Part shown: piece by piece, positions 26,260-34,346 of the stretch | Numbering within the stretch: the stretch's first letter is position 1 | How the letters are laid out: each line of letters begins with the position of its first letter | Source of the DNA: Clostridia bacterium | GTDB lineage: Bacteria > Bacillota > Clostridia > UBA1381 > UBA9506 | Reading direction: 5' to 3' | NCBI GenBank assembly: GCA_017416855.1 | Contig: JAFQAZ010000022.1 | Coordinates: 1-41,674 of the forward strand | DNA length: 41,674 nt | Program-made: the position numbers and the translations under genes | Notes under the pieces: model-generated | Database searches by the model: none | Told to the model about the DNA's origin: nothing | What the model saw: the letters and a program-made list of their open reading frames with translations, nothing else

Positions 26260-27291
26260 TTACTCCCCACCAATAATGGTACCGCCACCAACGACCACTT
26301 CACCATCATAAAACACCATAGCCTGACCCGGTGTAGCTGCCCGCTGAGCTTCTTTAAACTCTGCCACAACACCGCTCTCCGTAAGATGCAGAATGGCTTC
26401 TGCCTCTTTCTGACTATAACGGGTTTTTGCGGTAACCTTCAGTCCTTCAGGCGGTACATCACAGGCAATCCAGTTCACTCTGTCCGCCACAATGCGCTTA
26501 GTAAACAGTTTTTCTTCTTGAGTGCTCAATACCACCGTGTTATCCGGAGCATTTTTAGAAAGCACAAAGGCCGGTGCACCCAAAGCAATTCCTAATCCTT
26601 TTCGTTGCCCCACCGTGTAGCGGATTACACCCTGATGACGCCCCAGCACCTTACCTGTTTCATCAATAAAATCGCCCGCAGGATAGGTTTTACCCCTATA
26701 ATTCTCCAAAAAGACGGCATAGTCACCGTCAGGCACAAAGCATATATCCTGACTGTCCGGCTTGTTGGCACTGAACAGACCAATAGTTTCAGCAATTTCC
26801 CTGATTTCAGGTTTGGTCAAATCCCCCAAAGGAAACATAGAATGTGAAAGCTGATGCTGATTCAGGCGATACAGCATATAAGTCTGATCTTTGGCTCTGT
26901 CTTTTCCACGCAAGAGCAATGTGCGACTACTGCCTGCATCCCATTGGGTTTTAGCATAATGACCGGTAGCCAGATAATCACATCCTGACTCTAAGGCTTT
27001 ATCCAGTAAAATGCCAAACTTTACAAATAAATTGCACACAACGCAAGGATTGGGGGTTTCGCCTCGTTCATAGCACACTGCAAAATCTTCTATAACCAGC
27101 TTCTTAAACGCTTCTTTTTCTTCAAATTCATAAAAAGGAATATCTAAAAATTCTGCCGATTTTTGTGCATCCGGCTGACGTTCCCCCGTCAGATGCAAGG
27201 TAGCGCCCGAAACCTCATAACCAGCTTTTATTAACAAATACGCTGCAACTGAGCTGTCAACGCCGCCGGAAAGGGCCGTCATCACTTTCAT
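26260..27291 (-). CDS. mnmA: tRNA 2-thiouridylase MnmA
   Basis: A 343-residue enzyme that adds the 2-thio group to U34 of tRNA-Lys, -Glu and -Gln. The PP-loop SGGVDSS is at 8-14, catalytic C83 in NPCVVCN and persulfide-relay C184 in DSQDICFVPDG. LATGHYAK, YTVGQRKGLGI and the C-terminal beta-barrel (GQAMVFYDGEVVVGGG) are complete. It overlaps pdxK by 4 nt (ATGA), so translation is coupled. Persulfide input would come from a cysteine desulfurase not in this window. Confidence 0.96.
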   Translation of the reverse strand: MKVMTALSGGVDSSVAAYLLIKAGYEVSGATLHLTGERQPDAQKSAEFLDIPFYEFEEKEAFKKLVIEDFAVCYERGETPNPCVVCNLFVKFGILLDKALESGCDYLATGHYAKTQWDAGSSRTLLLRGKDRAKDQTYMLYRLNQHQLSHSMFPLGDLTKPEIREIAETIGLFSANKPDSQDICFVPDGDYAVFLENYRGKTYPAGDFIDETGKVLGRHQGVIRYTVGQRKGLGIALGAPAFVLSKNAPDNTVVLSTQEEKLFTKRIVADRVNWIACDVPPEGLKVTAKTRYSQKEAEAILHLTESGVVAEFKEAQRAATPGQAMVFYDGEVVVGGGTIIGGE

Positions 27292-28145
27292 GGTCGCTCC
27301 TCCTTCAGCATCTCAATCAATGCAGGAATGTTATATTCAAAGTTTACACCATAGCGCAAATCTTTATCCATTTGCTTAGTGGTTTTAATGGCCATCACTG
27401 TGTAATCCGCCGCAATAGCTGCCGCTTGGGACAAAGAAAAACCTTTGAGCAACGCCGCCAACAATGAACTTGCATACACATCACCGGTGCCATGATACAT
27501 CCCGTCAACCTTCTGCCGCAGGATGATTTCCCGCTTTCCTGTATGGCCATCTAAGGTTGCCGCTCCCAGCATCTCTTCATCAAAATGAACACCTGTCAGC
27601 ACAATCTGACCCGGACAGAGTTTTGAAAGGCCATCCAGCAAGTGGTTAATTTCTTGCTCCGTATAAGGCCCACACTGATAAGGTTCTCCTAGCAAAAGAT
27701 AGGCCTCTGTCATATTGGGCACAATCACATCCGCGCGCTCGCAAAGCTGACGCATCGCCGAGGGAAAATGCTCTGAAAATACAGAATATAAGCTACCGTT
27801 ATCCCCCATCACAGGGTCCACCATCACCAAGGTATCCCCATTGGTAATCCTGTCCAGAACCTGACAGATAATGCCCGTTTGCTCCACCGAACCCAAAAAA
27901 CCTGTATACACACAGTCAAAGTGGATGGAAAGGTTGTTCCAATGATCAGCAACAGGCAGAATATCCTCTGTTAAATCCCGATAGGTATAACCGGAAAACC
28001 CGCCGGTATGAGTAGAAAGCACAGCTGTGGGAATACAGCACACTTCGTTGCCTGCGGCAGAAAGCACAGGTAGTGCCACCGTCAGCGAGCACTTGCCAAA
28101 GCAGGAAATATCATGAATGGCGGCAACTCTTTTTTGCTTTTCCAT
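27288..28145 (-). CDS. pdxK: Pyridoxamine/pyridoxal kinase
   Basis: A 285-residue ribokinase-family kinase of the B6 salvage type. It starts RVAAIHDISCFGKCSLTVALP, typical of pyridoxamine kinases in Clostridia, with the TGFLGS, VDPVMGDNG and ATP-site GTGDVYASSLLAALL (catalytic Asp) motifs. ATG at 28145 is chosen over 28178 because the conserved fold begins at MEKQKR. First gene of the operon with mnmA and hydE; upstream is a large palindrome shared with the prfA promoter. Confidence 0.88.
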   Translation of the reverse strand: MEKQKRVAAIHDISCFGKCSLTVALPVLSAAGNEVCCIPTAVLSTHTGGFSGYTYRDLTEDILPVADHWNNLSIHFDCVYTGFLGSVEQTGIICQVLDRITNGDTLVMVDPVMGDNGSLYSVFSEHFPSAMRQLCERADVIVPNMTEAYLLLGEPYQCGPYTEQEINHLLDGLSKLCPGQIVLTGVHFDEEMLGAATLDGHTGKREIILRQKVDGMYHGTGDVYASSLLAALLKGFSLSQAAAIAADYTVMAIKTTKQMDKDLRYGVNFEYNIPALIEMLKEERP

Positions 28146-28197
28146 CAAAAACCACTTCTTTCGGGAACTTTTTATCACATCTCTTAATTATATCTGC

Positions 28198-28226
28198 TTG
28201 CAAACTGTTTGTCAATATGGTATAAT
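28198..28226 (+). promoter_or_regulatory. Promoter of prfA-cdaA-cdaR
   Basis: TTGCAA (28198-28203), 17-nt spacer, TATAAT (28221-28226). The -10 lies in the left arm of the palindrome at 28217-28266, so anything bound there would block this promoter. Confidence 0.8.
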
Positions 28227-28270
28227 GAGTGCATACGGCAAAATCCGTATGCACTCATTATACCATGTTG
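28213..28270. repeat. Large perfect palindrome in divergent promoter region
   Basis: A 22-bp perfect inverted repeat: 28217-28238 pairs with 28245-28266 around a 6-nt loop (CAAAAT). It extends to 26 bp with one G-T pair. Each arm contains a TATAAT box, one per strand. No T run follows on either side, so it is not a normal terminator. The prfA start point would fall inside the left arm, so the transcript would carry only a small part of the hairpin; the signal is more likely at DNA level. Confidence 0.9.
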
Positions 28271-28315
28271 ATTCTAAACTCATTTTTGTTTACATATTCA
28301 TAAAGGAGCACTCAC

Positions 28316-29389
28316 ATGTTTGAAAAACTATCATTTATTGAAGAACGGTTTACAGAACTTGCCGAAAAAATCAGCGATCCTGCTGTGATTGCCGATCAGG
28401 AAAACTGGCGCAAGCTATGTAAAGAGCATTCTGATATAACCCCCATTGTGGAAAAATACAGAGAATATAAACAGGCTAAAGAAACTGTTGAAGAAGCAAA
28501 AGAAATGCTGGAAGACAGCTCTTTGGATAAAGACTTCCGTTCTATGTTGGAAGACGAAATTGATGAAAACCAAAAAAACATTGCCCGTTTTTCTGATGAA
28601 CTGAAAATTTTATTGCTGCCCAAAGATCCTAACGACGAAAAGAACGTTATTGTGGAAATTCGTGGTGGTGCCGGTGGTGATGAAGCAGCTCTCTTTGCCG
28701 GCGACTTGTTCCGTATGTATTCTATGTATGCCGAATCCCGCCGCTGGCGTATCGAGGTATTAAACCAGAACGCTACCGACATGGGCGGCTATAAGGAAAT
28801 CTCCTTCAGCATTGAAGGCGCCGGCGCCTATTCCCGCTTAAAGTTTGAAAGCGGTGTGCACCGTGTTCAACGTATCCCTGCTACTGAATCCGGCGGACGT
28901 ATCCACACCTCTACCGTTACCGTTGCGGTTCTGCCCGAGGTAGAAGAAGTGGAAGTGGACATTAACCCCAACGACTTACGTATTGATGTGTTCCGTGCCG
29001 GCGGTCCCGGTGGCCAGTGCGTTAACACCACTGACTCAGCTGTTCGTGTAACCCACCTGCCAACCGGCTTGGTGGTATCTTGCCAGGATGAAAAATCCCA
29101 GCATAAGAACAAAGATAAAGCTATGAAAATTCTTCGTTCCCGTCTGTTTGACCTGATGCTCAGTGAGCAACAGGCGCAAATTGCCCAGGAACGAAAAAGT
29201 CAGGTGGGTACCGGCGACCGTAGTGAGCGAATCAGAACATATAACTATCCTCAGGGTCGTGTAACCGATCACCGCGTTGGTCTGACTCTCCATCGCTTAG
29301 ACAGCATTTTAGACGGTGATCTGGATGAAATTATCGATACATTAATCACCACTCATCAGAGCGAACTGTTAAAAGGAAGCGATAATTAA
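28316..29389 (+). CDS. prfA: Peptide chain release factor 1
   Basis: A 357-residue factor that releases peptides at UAA and UAG. The GGQ catalytic motif is at 232-234 ([17 protein letters not shown]), and the PxT stop-reading tripeptide is PAT at about 187-189 ([20 protein letters not shown]), which marks RF1 and not RF2. ATG follows AAAGGAG. The usual neighbour prmC, which methylates the GGQ Gln, is absent; instead cdaA follows 39 nt later. Confidence 0.97.
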   Translation: MFEKLSFIEERFTELAEKISDPAVIADQENWRKLCKEHSDITPIVEKYREYKQAKETVEEAKEMLEDSSLDKDFRSMLEDEIDENQKNIARFSDELKILLLPKDPNDEKNVIVEIRGGAGGDEAALFAGDLFRMYSMYAESRRWRIEVLNQNATDMGGYKEISFSIEGAGAYSRLKFESGVHRVQRIPATESGGRIHTSTVTVAVLPEVEEVEVDINPNDLRIDVFRAGGPGGQCVNTTDSAVRVTHLPTGLVVSCQDEKSQHKNKDKAMKILRSRLFDLMLSEQQAQIAQERKSQVGTGDRSERIRTYNYPQGRVTDHRVGLTLHRLDSILDGDLDEIIDTLITTHQSELLKGSDN

Positions 29390-29428
29390 ACGCAAACCGG
29401 AATAATTCAATAAAGAAGGAGTGATTCT

Positions 29429-30268
29429 GTGAATTATCTCAATTCTGTTGTTTTTCCCTTTATTAAAAGTATACAGTTAACAGATATTATTGATGTGAGC
29501 GTAGTTGCCTTCATCATTTATAATGTGATGACATTTATTCGTCAGACCAGAGCTGTTCAGCTCTTAAAAGGTATCGGCATCCTGCTGGTTGTTATGTATG
29601 TCAGCGATTGGTTGCAGTTAAATGTAATCAACTTTATTTTAATTAACACCATGCAGGTAGGTGTTACGGCACTGTTAATTATATTTCAGCCAGAATTACG
29701 CCGCGGTCTTGAGCACATGGGTCGTAACAAGTGGGGTGGCATTTTTTCTTTTGATGAGTCCACCCAGGACCTGTCCGATGTCATTGATGAAATCTGCATT
29801 GCCGTATCCAGCTGTTCACGCACCAAAACCGGCGCTCTCATTGTCTTTGAGCGTCAAACCCGTTTAAGTGATTTATTAACTGGTGGCACCTCTATTAATG
29901 CCGATGTTTCATCAGAGATGTTAGAGAACATTTTTGTACCAAATACACCTCTTCATGACGGTGCAGTTATCATTAGAAACGGCAAAATTTTTATGGCCGC
30001 AACCGTTCTGCCCCTTTCCTCCAACAAAAATCTAAGTAAGGAATTCGGCACCCGTCACCGTGCTGCTTTAGGTATTTCTGAGCTTTCTGACTGTGTTGCT
30101 TTAGTGGTATCAGAAGAAACCGGAAAAATTTCTGCAACCGTAAATGGAGATATGATTCGTAATCTTTCTGTGGCTTCCTTGAGCCGTTTATTACATAAAC
30201 TGCTCTCCACCGAAACACAGGAAAAACATAATCCTTCCAAATTCTTTAAAGGGAGGGCAAAACAGTGA
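29429..30268 (+). CDS. cdaA: Diadenylate cyclase CdaA
   Basis: A 279-residue membrane enzyme that makes the second messenger c-di-AMP from two ATP. Three N-terminal transmembrane helices (about 18-95) precede the DAC domain, with TPLHDGAVII (DGA at about 176) and GTRHRAALGISE (RHR at about 208). It starts at GTG after AGAAGGAG. It overlaps cdaR by 4 nt (GTGA), preserving the common cdaA-cdaR pair. The usual third gene, glmM, is missing here. Confidence 0.95.
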   Translation: MNYLNSVVFPFIKSIQLTDIIDVSVVAFIIYNVMTFIRQTRAVQLLKGIGILLVVMYVSDWLQLNVINFILINTMQVGVTALLIIFQPELRRGLEHMGRNKWGGIFSFDESTQDLSDVIDEICIAVSSCSRTKTGALIVFERQTRLSDLLTGGTSINADVSSEMLENIFVPNTPLHDGAVIIRNGKIFMAATVLPLSSNKNLSKEFGTRHRAALGISELSDCVALVVSEETGKISATVNGDMIRNLSVASLSRLLHKLLSTETQEKHNPSKFFKGRAKQ

Positions 30269-31230
30269 AGAAGCGTTTAAATAGCGATTCAGCTTTAAAG
30301 ATTTTTTCTGTTGTCATTGCCATTTGTTTATGGTTTTATGTAGTACAGGTGCAAAGCCCGGATATCAACCGTCGCATCAAAGGCGTTCCGGTCGTTTTCA
30401 CACAAAAGAACGTGTTGGAAGACAGGGATTTAATCCTGTTAAATGACAACGAATATACCATTGATATTGAAATTCGCGGTTCCCGTAAATATGTTATGGA
30501 TGTCAACCACGAGAATCTGACCGTACTGGCCGATGTGAGCAACATTGAATCTACCGGTCGCCACATTGTGTTCACCAACATTGTACTGCCCTATGCCAAC
30601 TTAGAAGTGATTAATAAAAATCCGTCTATGCTCTCTGTCGATGTTGATCACCTCGTCACTACAGAAAAGCCAGTTAAGGTCATTACAGAAGGAACCCCAA
30701 AGGACTCCTATATTGTGGGTGACGTGTCTGCCAATCCCGAAAGTGTTACCATCCGCGGACCGCAAACTATTATTGCCGGCATTGATTCTGTAGCTGCAAT
30801 TATTGATGTGGACAACAAATCTGGCGATACTGCCGGTGTGGAAACTCTTCGTGTGTTAGGAACCAATAATAAAGAAATTAAAAGTCAGTTGCTCTCCTTC
30901 TCCACTGCTGAGATAGAAGTACGTGCTGAACTTCTGAAAACAAAAACCGTCAAGTTAACACCAAATCTTGCTCCTTCATTTGCCAGTGTAATGGATCAGT
31001 ATATTATTGATGATAATAGCATTAAAGAAGTTAATGTTGCCGGTGTTCAGGCAATGATAGATTCCCTTACAGAGGTTCAGACAAAACCCATCTCCCTGTC
31101 TGATTTAGACAAAGACGGTGCGGTAATGGTTTCCTTAGACTTACCACAGGGGGTCCGTTCCTTAGATGGTGAAAGCTTCACATTGCGCTTCAGCAAAAAA
31201 CCTTCTCCATCACCCAGCAGTAACCCCTAA
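30265..31230 (+). CDS. cdaR: YbbR-domain regulator CdaR
   Basis: A 321-residue extracytoplasmic partner that modulates CdaA. It has one N-terminal transmembrane helix (about 10-28: ALKIFSVVIAICLWFYVV) and then about three YbbR repeats of roughly 80 residues, each with a VxVxGP-type pattern such as VTIRGPQTIIAGIDSVAAIID. It ends in a Ser/Pro tail. GTG start overlapping the cdaA stop, with GGGAGGG upstream. Its stop abuts, with no base between, the stop of the convergent gene at 31231. Confidence 0.92.
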   Translation: MKKRLNSDSALKIFSVVIAICLWFYVVQVQSPDINRRIKGVPVVFTQKNVLEDRDLILLNDNEYTIDIEIRGSRKYVMDVNHENLTVLADVSNIESTGRHIVFTNIVLPYANLEVINKNPSMLSVDVDHLVTTEKPVKVITEGTPKDSYIVGDVSANPESVTIRGPQTIIAGIDSVAAIIDVDNKSGDTAGVETLRVLGTNNKEIKSQLLSFSTAEIEVRAELLKTKTVKLTPNLAPSFASVMDQYIIDDNSIKEVNVAGVQAMIDSLTEVQTKPISLSDLDKDGAVMVSLDLPQGVRSLDGESFTLRFSKKPSPSPSSNP

Positions 31231-31584
31231 TTAATACAGTTTCAACTCCCGGGCAACCAACCGTGCAAAATGGCTTCTGTATAAATTCCATGCTCTTTTT
31301 CCGGCACCCATGCCCCGCCTATTCTGAATAAACATAACAGAAAAATAAGGAAAATCCAAAAACGCTCGCAAGGGGTTAAATGCCTCATAAACTGTCGGGC
31401 GTTTTTTGTATTCTTCCTTAAGCAGAGCAATCACCTTGTCTACAGCTTGCTTCTGCGTTTTCCGTCCCAAAATGCAATCTGACGGAATGCCCTCACCATA
31501 ATCGCGAATCAAATACAGTATTTGCATATACACATTATGCGGCATCCAGTCAGGATTATTTTTTTGAGGAACATAATGTCTCAC
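31231..31584 (-). CDS. Unknown small protein, possibly phage-related
   Basis: A 117-residue basic protein I do not recognise with confidence. The N-terminal PHNVYMQILYLIRDYGEGIP faintly resembles the start of phage ArpU/RinA-type late regulators; the basic C-terminus (RRGMGAGKRAWNLYRSHFARLVARELKLY) could be nucleic-acid binding. It starts at GTG, overlapping the upstream Cys-rich gene by 4 nt (GTGA), with AAGGGGGA as ribosome site. It lies downstream of the Cro-like XRE gene and an operator copy, which ties it to the regulatory island. Confidence 0.7.
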   Translation of the reverse strand: MRHYVPQKNNPDWMPHNVYMQILYLIRDYGEGIPSDCILGRKTQKQAVDKVIALLKEEYKKRPTVYEAFNPLRAFLDFPYFSVMFIQNRRGMGAGKRAWNLYRSHFARLVARELKLY

Positions 31585-31754
31585 GCTTTGTCCCCCTTGG
31601 GCTTATAATCTTTCACAAAACCATATTTTTCTCTATCGGTATCCATTTGCTCTTTTGTTTTATAAAAGGAACAGTTTTCCCTTCTGCAAATCATTTCTGT
31701 TAAAATACTACACCTACCAAGACGGTATGCAAAACAGTCTTTTTGAATTCCCAT
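31581..31754 (-). CDS. Small Cys-rich protein (putative metal binding)
   Basis: A 57-residue protein with KDCFAYRLGRCSILTE and ICRRENCSFYKT: four to five cysteines in a C-x7-C...C-x4-C pattern that could hold a metal or be disulfide-linked. Similar short Cys-rich proteins occur in Clostridia without known function. ATG at 31754 follows a strong AGGAGG. The same frame stays open upstream to 31904 with codon use that looks coding (ATG at 31862), so a longer 93-residue form is possible. Coupled to the next gene by a 4-nt overlap. Confidence 0.65.
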   Translation of the reverse strand: MGIQKDCFAYRLGRCSILTEMICRRENCSFYKTKEQMDTDREKYGFVKDYKPKGDKA

Positions 31755-31884
31755 TGTTTTTCGCCTCCTGTAAAATCTGTTGTTTGTTTCTTTTTTCCAA
31801 CGGGAAATGCGTTCACATTCACCGTAAAAATCATCAATTTGTGTATCTTTAATTAATTGCATCTCCGATAACCCACACAGGACA

Positions 31885-31899
31885 GTTGCATTTCGCAAC
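31885..31899. promoter_or_regulatory. Operator copy 1 (GTTGC-N5-GCAAC)
   Basis: GTTGCATTTCGCAAC, a perfect 5-5-5 dyad matching copy 2. On the minus strand it follows a weak TTGTTT-N17-TATGAG promoter, so it may control the Cys-rich and 117-residue genes separately from the XRE gene. Confidence 0.6.
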
Positions 31900-31937
31900 A
31901 CCAACTCATAAAGCTAAGGGCTTACTGAAACAATTTG

Positions 31938-32153
31938 TCACTCCTTCTCTTCTGTAAAAAAATACTCCATAATCCGGTTAGTCGGAATGCCCAGCACGTC
32001 ACGGATTCGTTCCACTTCTTCCAGAGTCATATCGGATACATTCCTGATTTTACGGCCTAATGTACTAGGTGAGATGCCCACTTTCATAGCCAGACTGCCA
32101 AACGTTAAACCCTGTTCTACAATTCTTCCTCTTAATTTGTTCGTATTAACCAT
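31938..32153 (-). CDS. Small XRE-family (Cro-like) regulator
   Basis: A 71-residue single-domain helix-turn-helix protein. LTFGSLAMKVGISPSTLGRKIRN is the HTH, followed by MTLEEVERIRDVLGIPTNRIMEYFF, typical of phage Cro/antirepressor-type XRE proteins. ATG at 32153 follows GGAGG; the upstream in-frame TTG would lie in the operator and is rejected. It is transcribed divergently from the XRE-S24 gene at 32409, with a promoter and operator copy 2 immediately upstream. Confidence 0.85.
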   Translation of the reverse strand: MVNTNKLRGRIVEQGLTFGSLAMKVGISPSTLGRKIRNVSDMTLEEVERIRDVLGIPTNRIMEYFFTEEKE

Positions 32154-32178
32154 AAACAATACCTCCAGAATATTTTCT

Positions 32179-32229
32179 GTTGCGTTTTGCAACTACCAAA
32201 ATATTACCACAATCTACATTTTTTGTCAA
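32179..32229 (-). promoter_or_regulatory. Promoter and operator copy 2 of the Cro-like gene
   Basis: Minus-strand TTGACA (32229-32224), 17-nt spacer, TAATAT (32206-32201). The perfect dyad GTTGC-GTTTT-GCAAC (32179-32193) lies at about +1 to +15, a position where a bound repressor would block transcription. Confidence 0.8.
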
Positions 32230-32239
32230 GGTTTCAATT

Positions 32240-32254
32240 GACACATTTTGCAAC
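32240..32254. promoter_or_regulatory. Operator copy 3 (half-conserved)
   Basis: GACAC-ATTTT-GCAAC. The right arm is identical to the perfect sites and the left arm matches 2 of 5. It lies between the two divergent promoters, upstream of both -35 boxes. Confidence 0.45.
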
Positions 32255-32280
32255 ACTATCTTTCCGTTTATCCAAAAATC

Positions 32281-32310
32281 GTTGCATTTTGATCTTTTCT
32301 ATGATACAAT
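32281..32310 (+). promoter_or_regulatory. Promoter and operator copy 4 of the XRE-S24 gene
   Basis: TTGCAT (32282-32287), 17-nt spacer, TACAAT (32305-32310). The -35 is itself part of a half-conserved operator GTTGC-ATTTT-GATCT (32281-32295), so repressor binding there would compete with RNA polymerase. Confidence 0.7.
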
Positions 32311-32408
32311 AAACATAAATGTTAAACCACACCACAAAAAACAACAATTTATAACAAAAATTCGATATTTTGTTTTATCAAAGCCAAAGAATAAAAGGGG
32401 ATAGATAA

Positions 32409-33044
32409 ATGGATCAGATTAATATCGGAAACAGAATCAAAACAAGAAGAGAAGAGTTAGGATTGTCCATGCAGGCTGTTGCAGACAAACTTGAAGCAAA
32501 CCGTTCTACCATTATGCGTTGGGAAAACGGAAAAACAAATCGCATTAAATTGCCAAACATTGAAAAATTGGCACAAATCCTGCAAACCTCCCCTGGCTTT
32601 CTAATGGGATATGAAGAAGCAGACAAAAGCGACGCCATAAGCCGTAATGCCTCCCCCGAAGATGCTTGCTTACTCCCTATTGTAAAATCTTTATTGCCAG
32701 ATGCCCATCTTTTTGAAAAGCAAAATATTATTAACTACGAATTAGCTGATGGATATCACCGTTATGACCGTTGTTTTTATTGGTTTGTCTCTGATGATGC
32801 TATGGCTCCTGCCTTAGAAGACAGCGACCGCATTTTAATCAAGCAACAGGACCACATAAAAGACGGTCAAGTAGGCGTGTTTCTGTTAAATGAAACAGAA
32901 TGTATCATACGGAAATACACTTCCGGAAATGATATCAGGCTTTGCGCCTTTAATCCTTATTACCCCGCTATCAAAATCCCCAAAGAGGAGCAACATCGTG
33001 TACAGGTAATCGGCGTTGTGTTGGAGAGCAAACGTCAATGGTAA
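32409..33044 (+). CDS. XRE repressor with S24-like domain lacking catalytic Ser
   Basis: A 211-residue cI/LexA-like repressor. The N-terminal XRE HTH (about 6-62: KTRREELGLSMQAVADKLEANRSTIMRWENG) joins an S24 peptidase-fold domain (about 85-205). In active S24 proteins the first catalytic residue is Ser in a G/D-S-M motif; here the segment is VSDDAMAPALEDSDRILIK, with Ala131 in that place. The general-base Lys region reads CIIRKYT, where Arg168 or Lys169 would align. Self-cleavage is therefore unlikely. ATG follows AAAGGGG. Divergent from the Cro-like gene with shared operators. Confidence 0.88.
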   Translation: MDQINIGNRIKTRREELGLSMQAVADKLEANRSTIMRWENGKTNRIKLPNIEKLAQILQTSPGFLMGYEEADKSDAISRNASPEDACLLPIVKSLLPDAHLFEKQNIINYELADGYHRYDRCFYWFVSDDAMAPALEDSDRILIKQQDHIKDGQVGVFLLNETECIIRKYTSGNDIRLCAFNPYYPAIKIPKEEQHRVQVIGVVLESKRQW

Positions 33045-33051
33045 AACCACA

Positions 33052-33080
33052 TTGTCAGAATTTTCTGCTTATGCTATAAT
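33052..33080 (+). promoter_or_regulatory. Promoter of nagA
   Basis: TTGTCA (33052-33057), 17-nt spacer, TATAAT (33075-33080). Confidence 0.8.
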
Positions 33081-33121
33081 AAATAATAAATAATAAATTA
33101 ATTAAGGAAAGGTATGATACT

Positions 33122-34198
33122 ATGATTTTAAAAAACGGAACAATTTTAGGTGCTGATTTTACTTTTTCTGAAGGAACCCTCAGTTTTTCTGATACAATCC
33201 AGCAAACCCCCTCTCACGGTGATAACGAATTGGATTGCCGTGATGCTTATGTGTTGCCCGGTTTAATTGATATTCATACCCATGGCGCTTTAGGCTTTGA
33301 ATCCAACGATAAGAAAGTGGATTATAATGCCTGGCAGCAATTTTTGTTAAAAAATGGCGTTACGACCTTTATTCCCACCACCGTGACCGATACCAAGGAA
33401 AATATTTTGTATTCTTTGGATAAACTAAAAGATGCTGTAGCCATTAATATGGAAGGTCCCTACATTTCTGACAAAAAACCGGGGGCGCATGCGTTGGAAA
33501 AAATCTGTGAACTGGATATTGACTTTTTAAACTCTGTAAAAGACAGAGTTATTATGACCACAGTTGCCCCGGAGGTAGGCAGTAATCTTTCCAAAATTAC
33601 CGATGTTGTAAAGATGGGCATCCGCGTTTCTGTTGGTCACAGTATGGCAGACTACCAAACAGCCCTAAAAGCCTATGCCGCCGGTGCAACACAGGTAACT
33701 CACACCTTTAACTGCTGCCCGCCTTTAGAGCATCGCGAACCTGGCCTCATTGGTGCCGCTTTTGATACCGACGGTATTTTCTGCGAAGTCATCAGCGATG
33801 GTGTCCATGTTCATCCCTCTATTGTGCGAATGCTGTATCATCTGTTAGGTGCAGACCGCGTGGTTCTCATCAGCGATGCCATCAGTCCTACCGGCCTTTC
33901 AGACGGTGAATATACCCTGGCCGGCTTACATGTTTTTGTAAAAAACGCAGAAGCACGCCTTGCTGACGGACGTCTGGCTGGCAGCACCGTTACTCTGACA
34001 GAGTCTGTCCGCCGTGCAGTCAAATTCGGAGTACCTCTGGAGGATGCTGTAAAAATGGCTTCCTTAACCCCTGCCCGTGCCATTGGTAAAGAAAACACCA
34101 TCGGTAGCTTAGAAGCAGGCAAAGATGCGGATATTTTAGTTCTCAATAAAGACTTTTCTGTTCGCTATGTATTCTACAAAGGCAAACAGATTGTATAA
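33122..34198 (+). CDS. nagA: N-acetylglucosamine-6-phosphate deacetylase
   Basis: A 358-residue amidohydrolase that converts GlcNAc-6-P to GlcN-6-P in amino-sugar catabolism or wall recycling. Metal-site H52/H54 in DIHTHG, INMEGPYIS with the metal Glu, GHSMADY, THTFNCCPPLEHREPG and the catalytic Asp in ISDAISPTG are all present. It lacks its usual partner nagB and any PTS gene nearby. ATG follows AGGAAAGG and it has its own promoter. Confidence 0.93.
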   Translation: MILKNGTILGADFTFSEGTLSFSDTIQQTPSHGDNELDCRDAYVLPGLIDIHTHGALGFESNDKKVDYNAWQQFLLKNGVTTFIPTTVTDTKENILYSLDKLKDAVAINMEGPYISDKKPGAHALEKICELDIDFLNSVKDRVIMTTVAPEVGSNLSKITDVVKMGIRVSVGHSMADYQTALKAYAAGATQVTHTFNCCPPLEHREPGLIGAAFDTDGIFCEVISDGVHVHPSIVRMLYHLLGADRVVLISDAISPTGLSDGEYTLAGLHVFVKNAEARLADGRLAGSTVTLTESVRRAVKFGVPLEDAVKMASLTPARAIGKENTIGSLEAGKDADILVLNKDFSVRYVFYKGKQIV

Positions 34199-34267
34199 AC
34201 ATTAAAAAATAACGGATTTTTACTGTCATCGCTTTTTAATTTTATAACATTTGACAATAATTTTTTA

Positions 34268-34296
34268 TTGAAAAAAATGCACAAAAGTGATATAAT
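34268..34296 (+). promoter_or_regulatory. Promoter of the guaA-esterase-purC operon
   Basis: TTGAAA (34268-34273), 17-nt spacer, TATAAT (34291-34296), about 50 nt ahead of the start codon. No purine riboswitch fold is recognisable in the short leader. Confidence 0.75.
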
Positions 34297-34346
34297 AATA
34301 ATATCTTTTTTTATTTTGTTAATTTTATTTTGGGAGGAATTTGAAT

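Noticed and set aside
31231-33044. Complete prophage or integrative element
   Set aside because: No integrase, terminase, capsid, relaxase or flanking att repeats, and both flanks are ordinary chromosomal genes.
34251-34256. TTGACA as the -35 of the guaA promoter
   Set aside because: It is 34 nt from the TATAAT box. TTGAAA at 34268 is at the correct 17-nt spacing.
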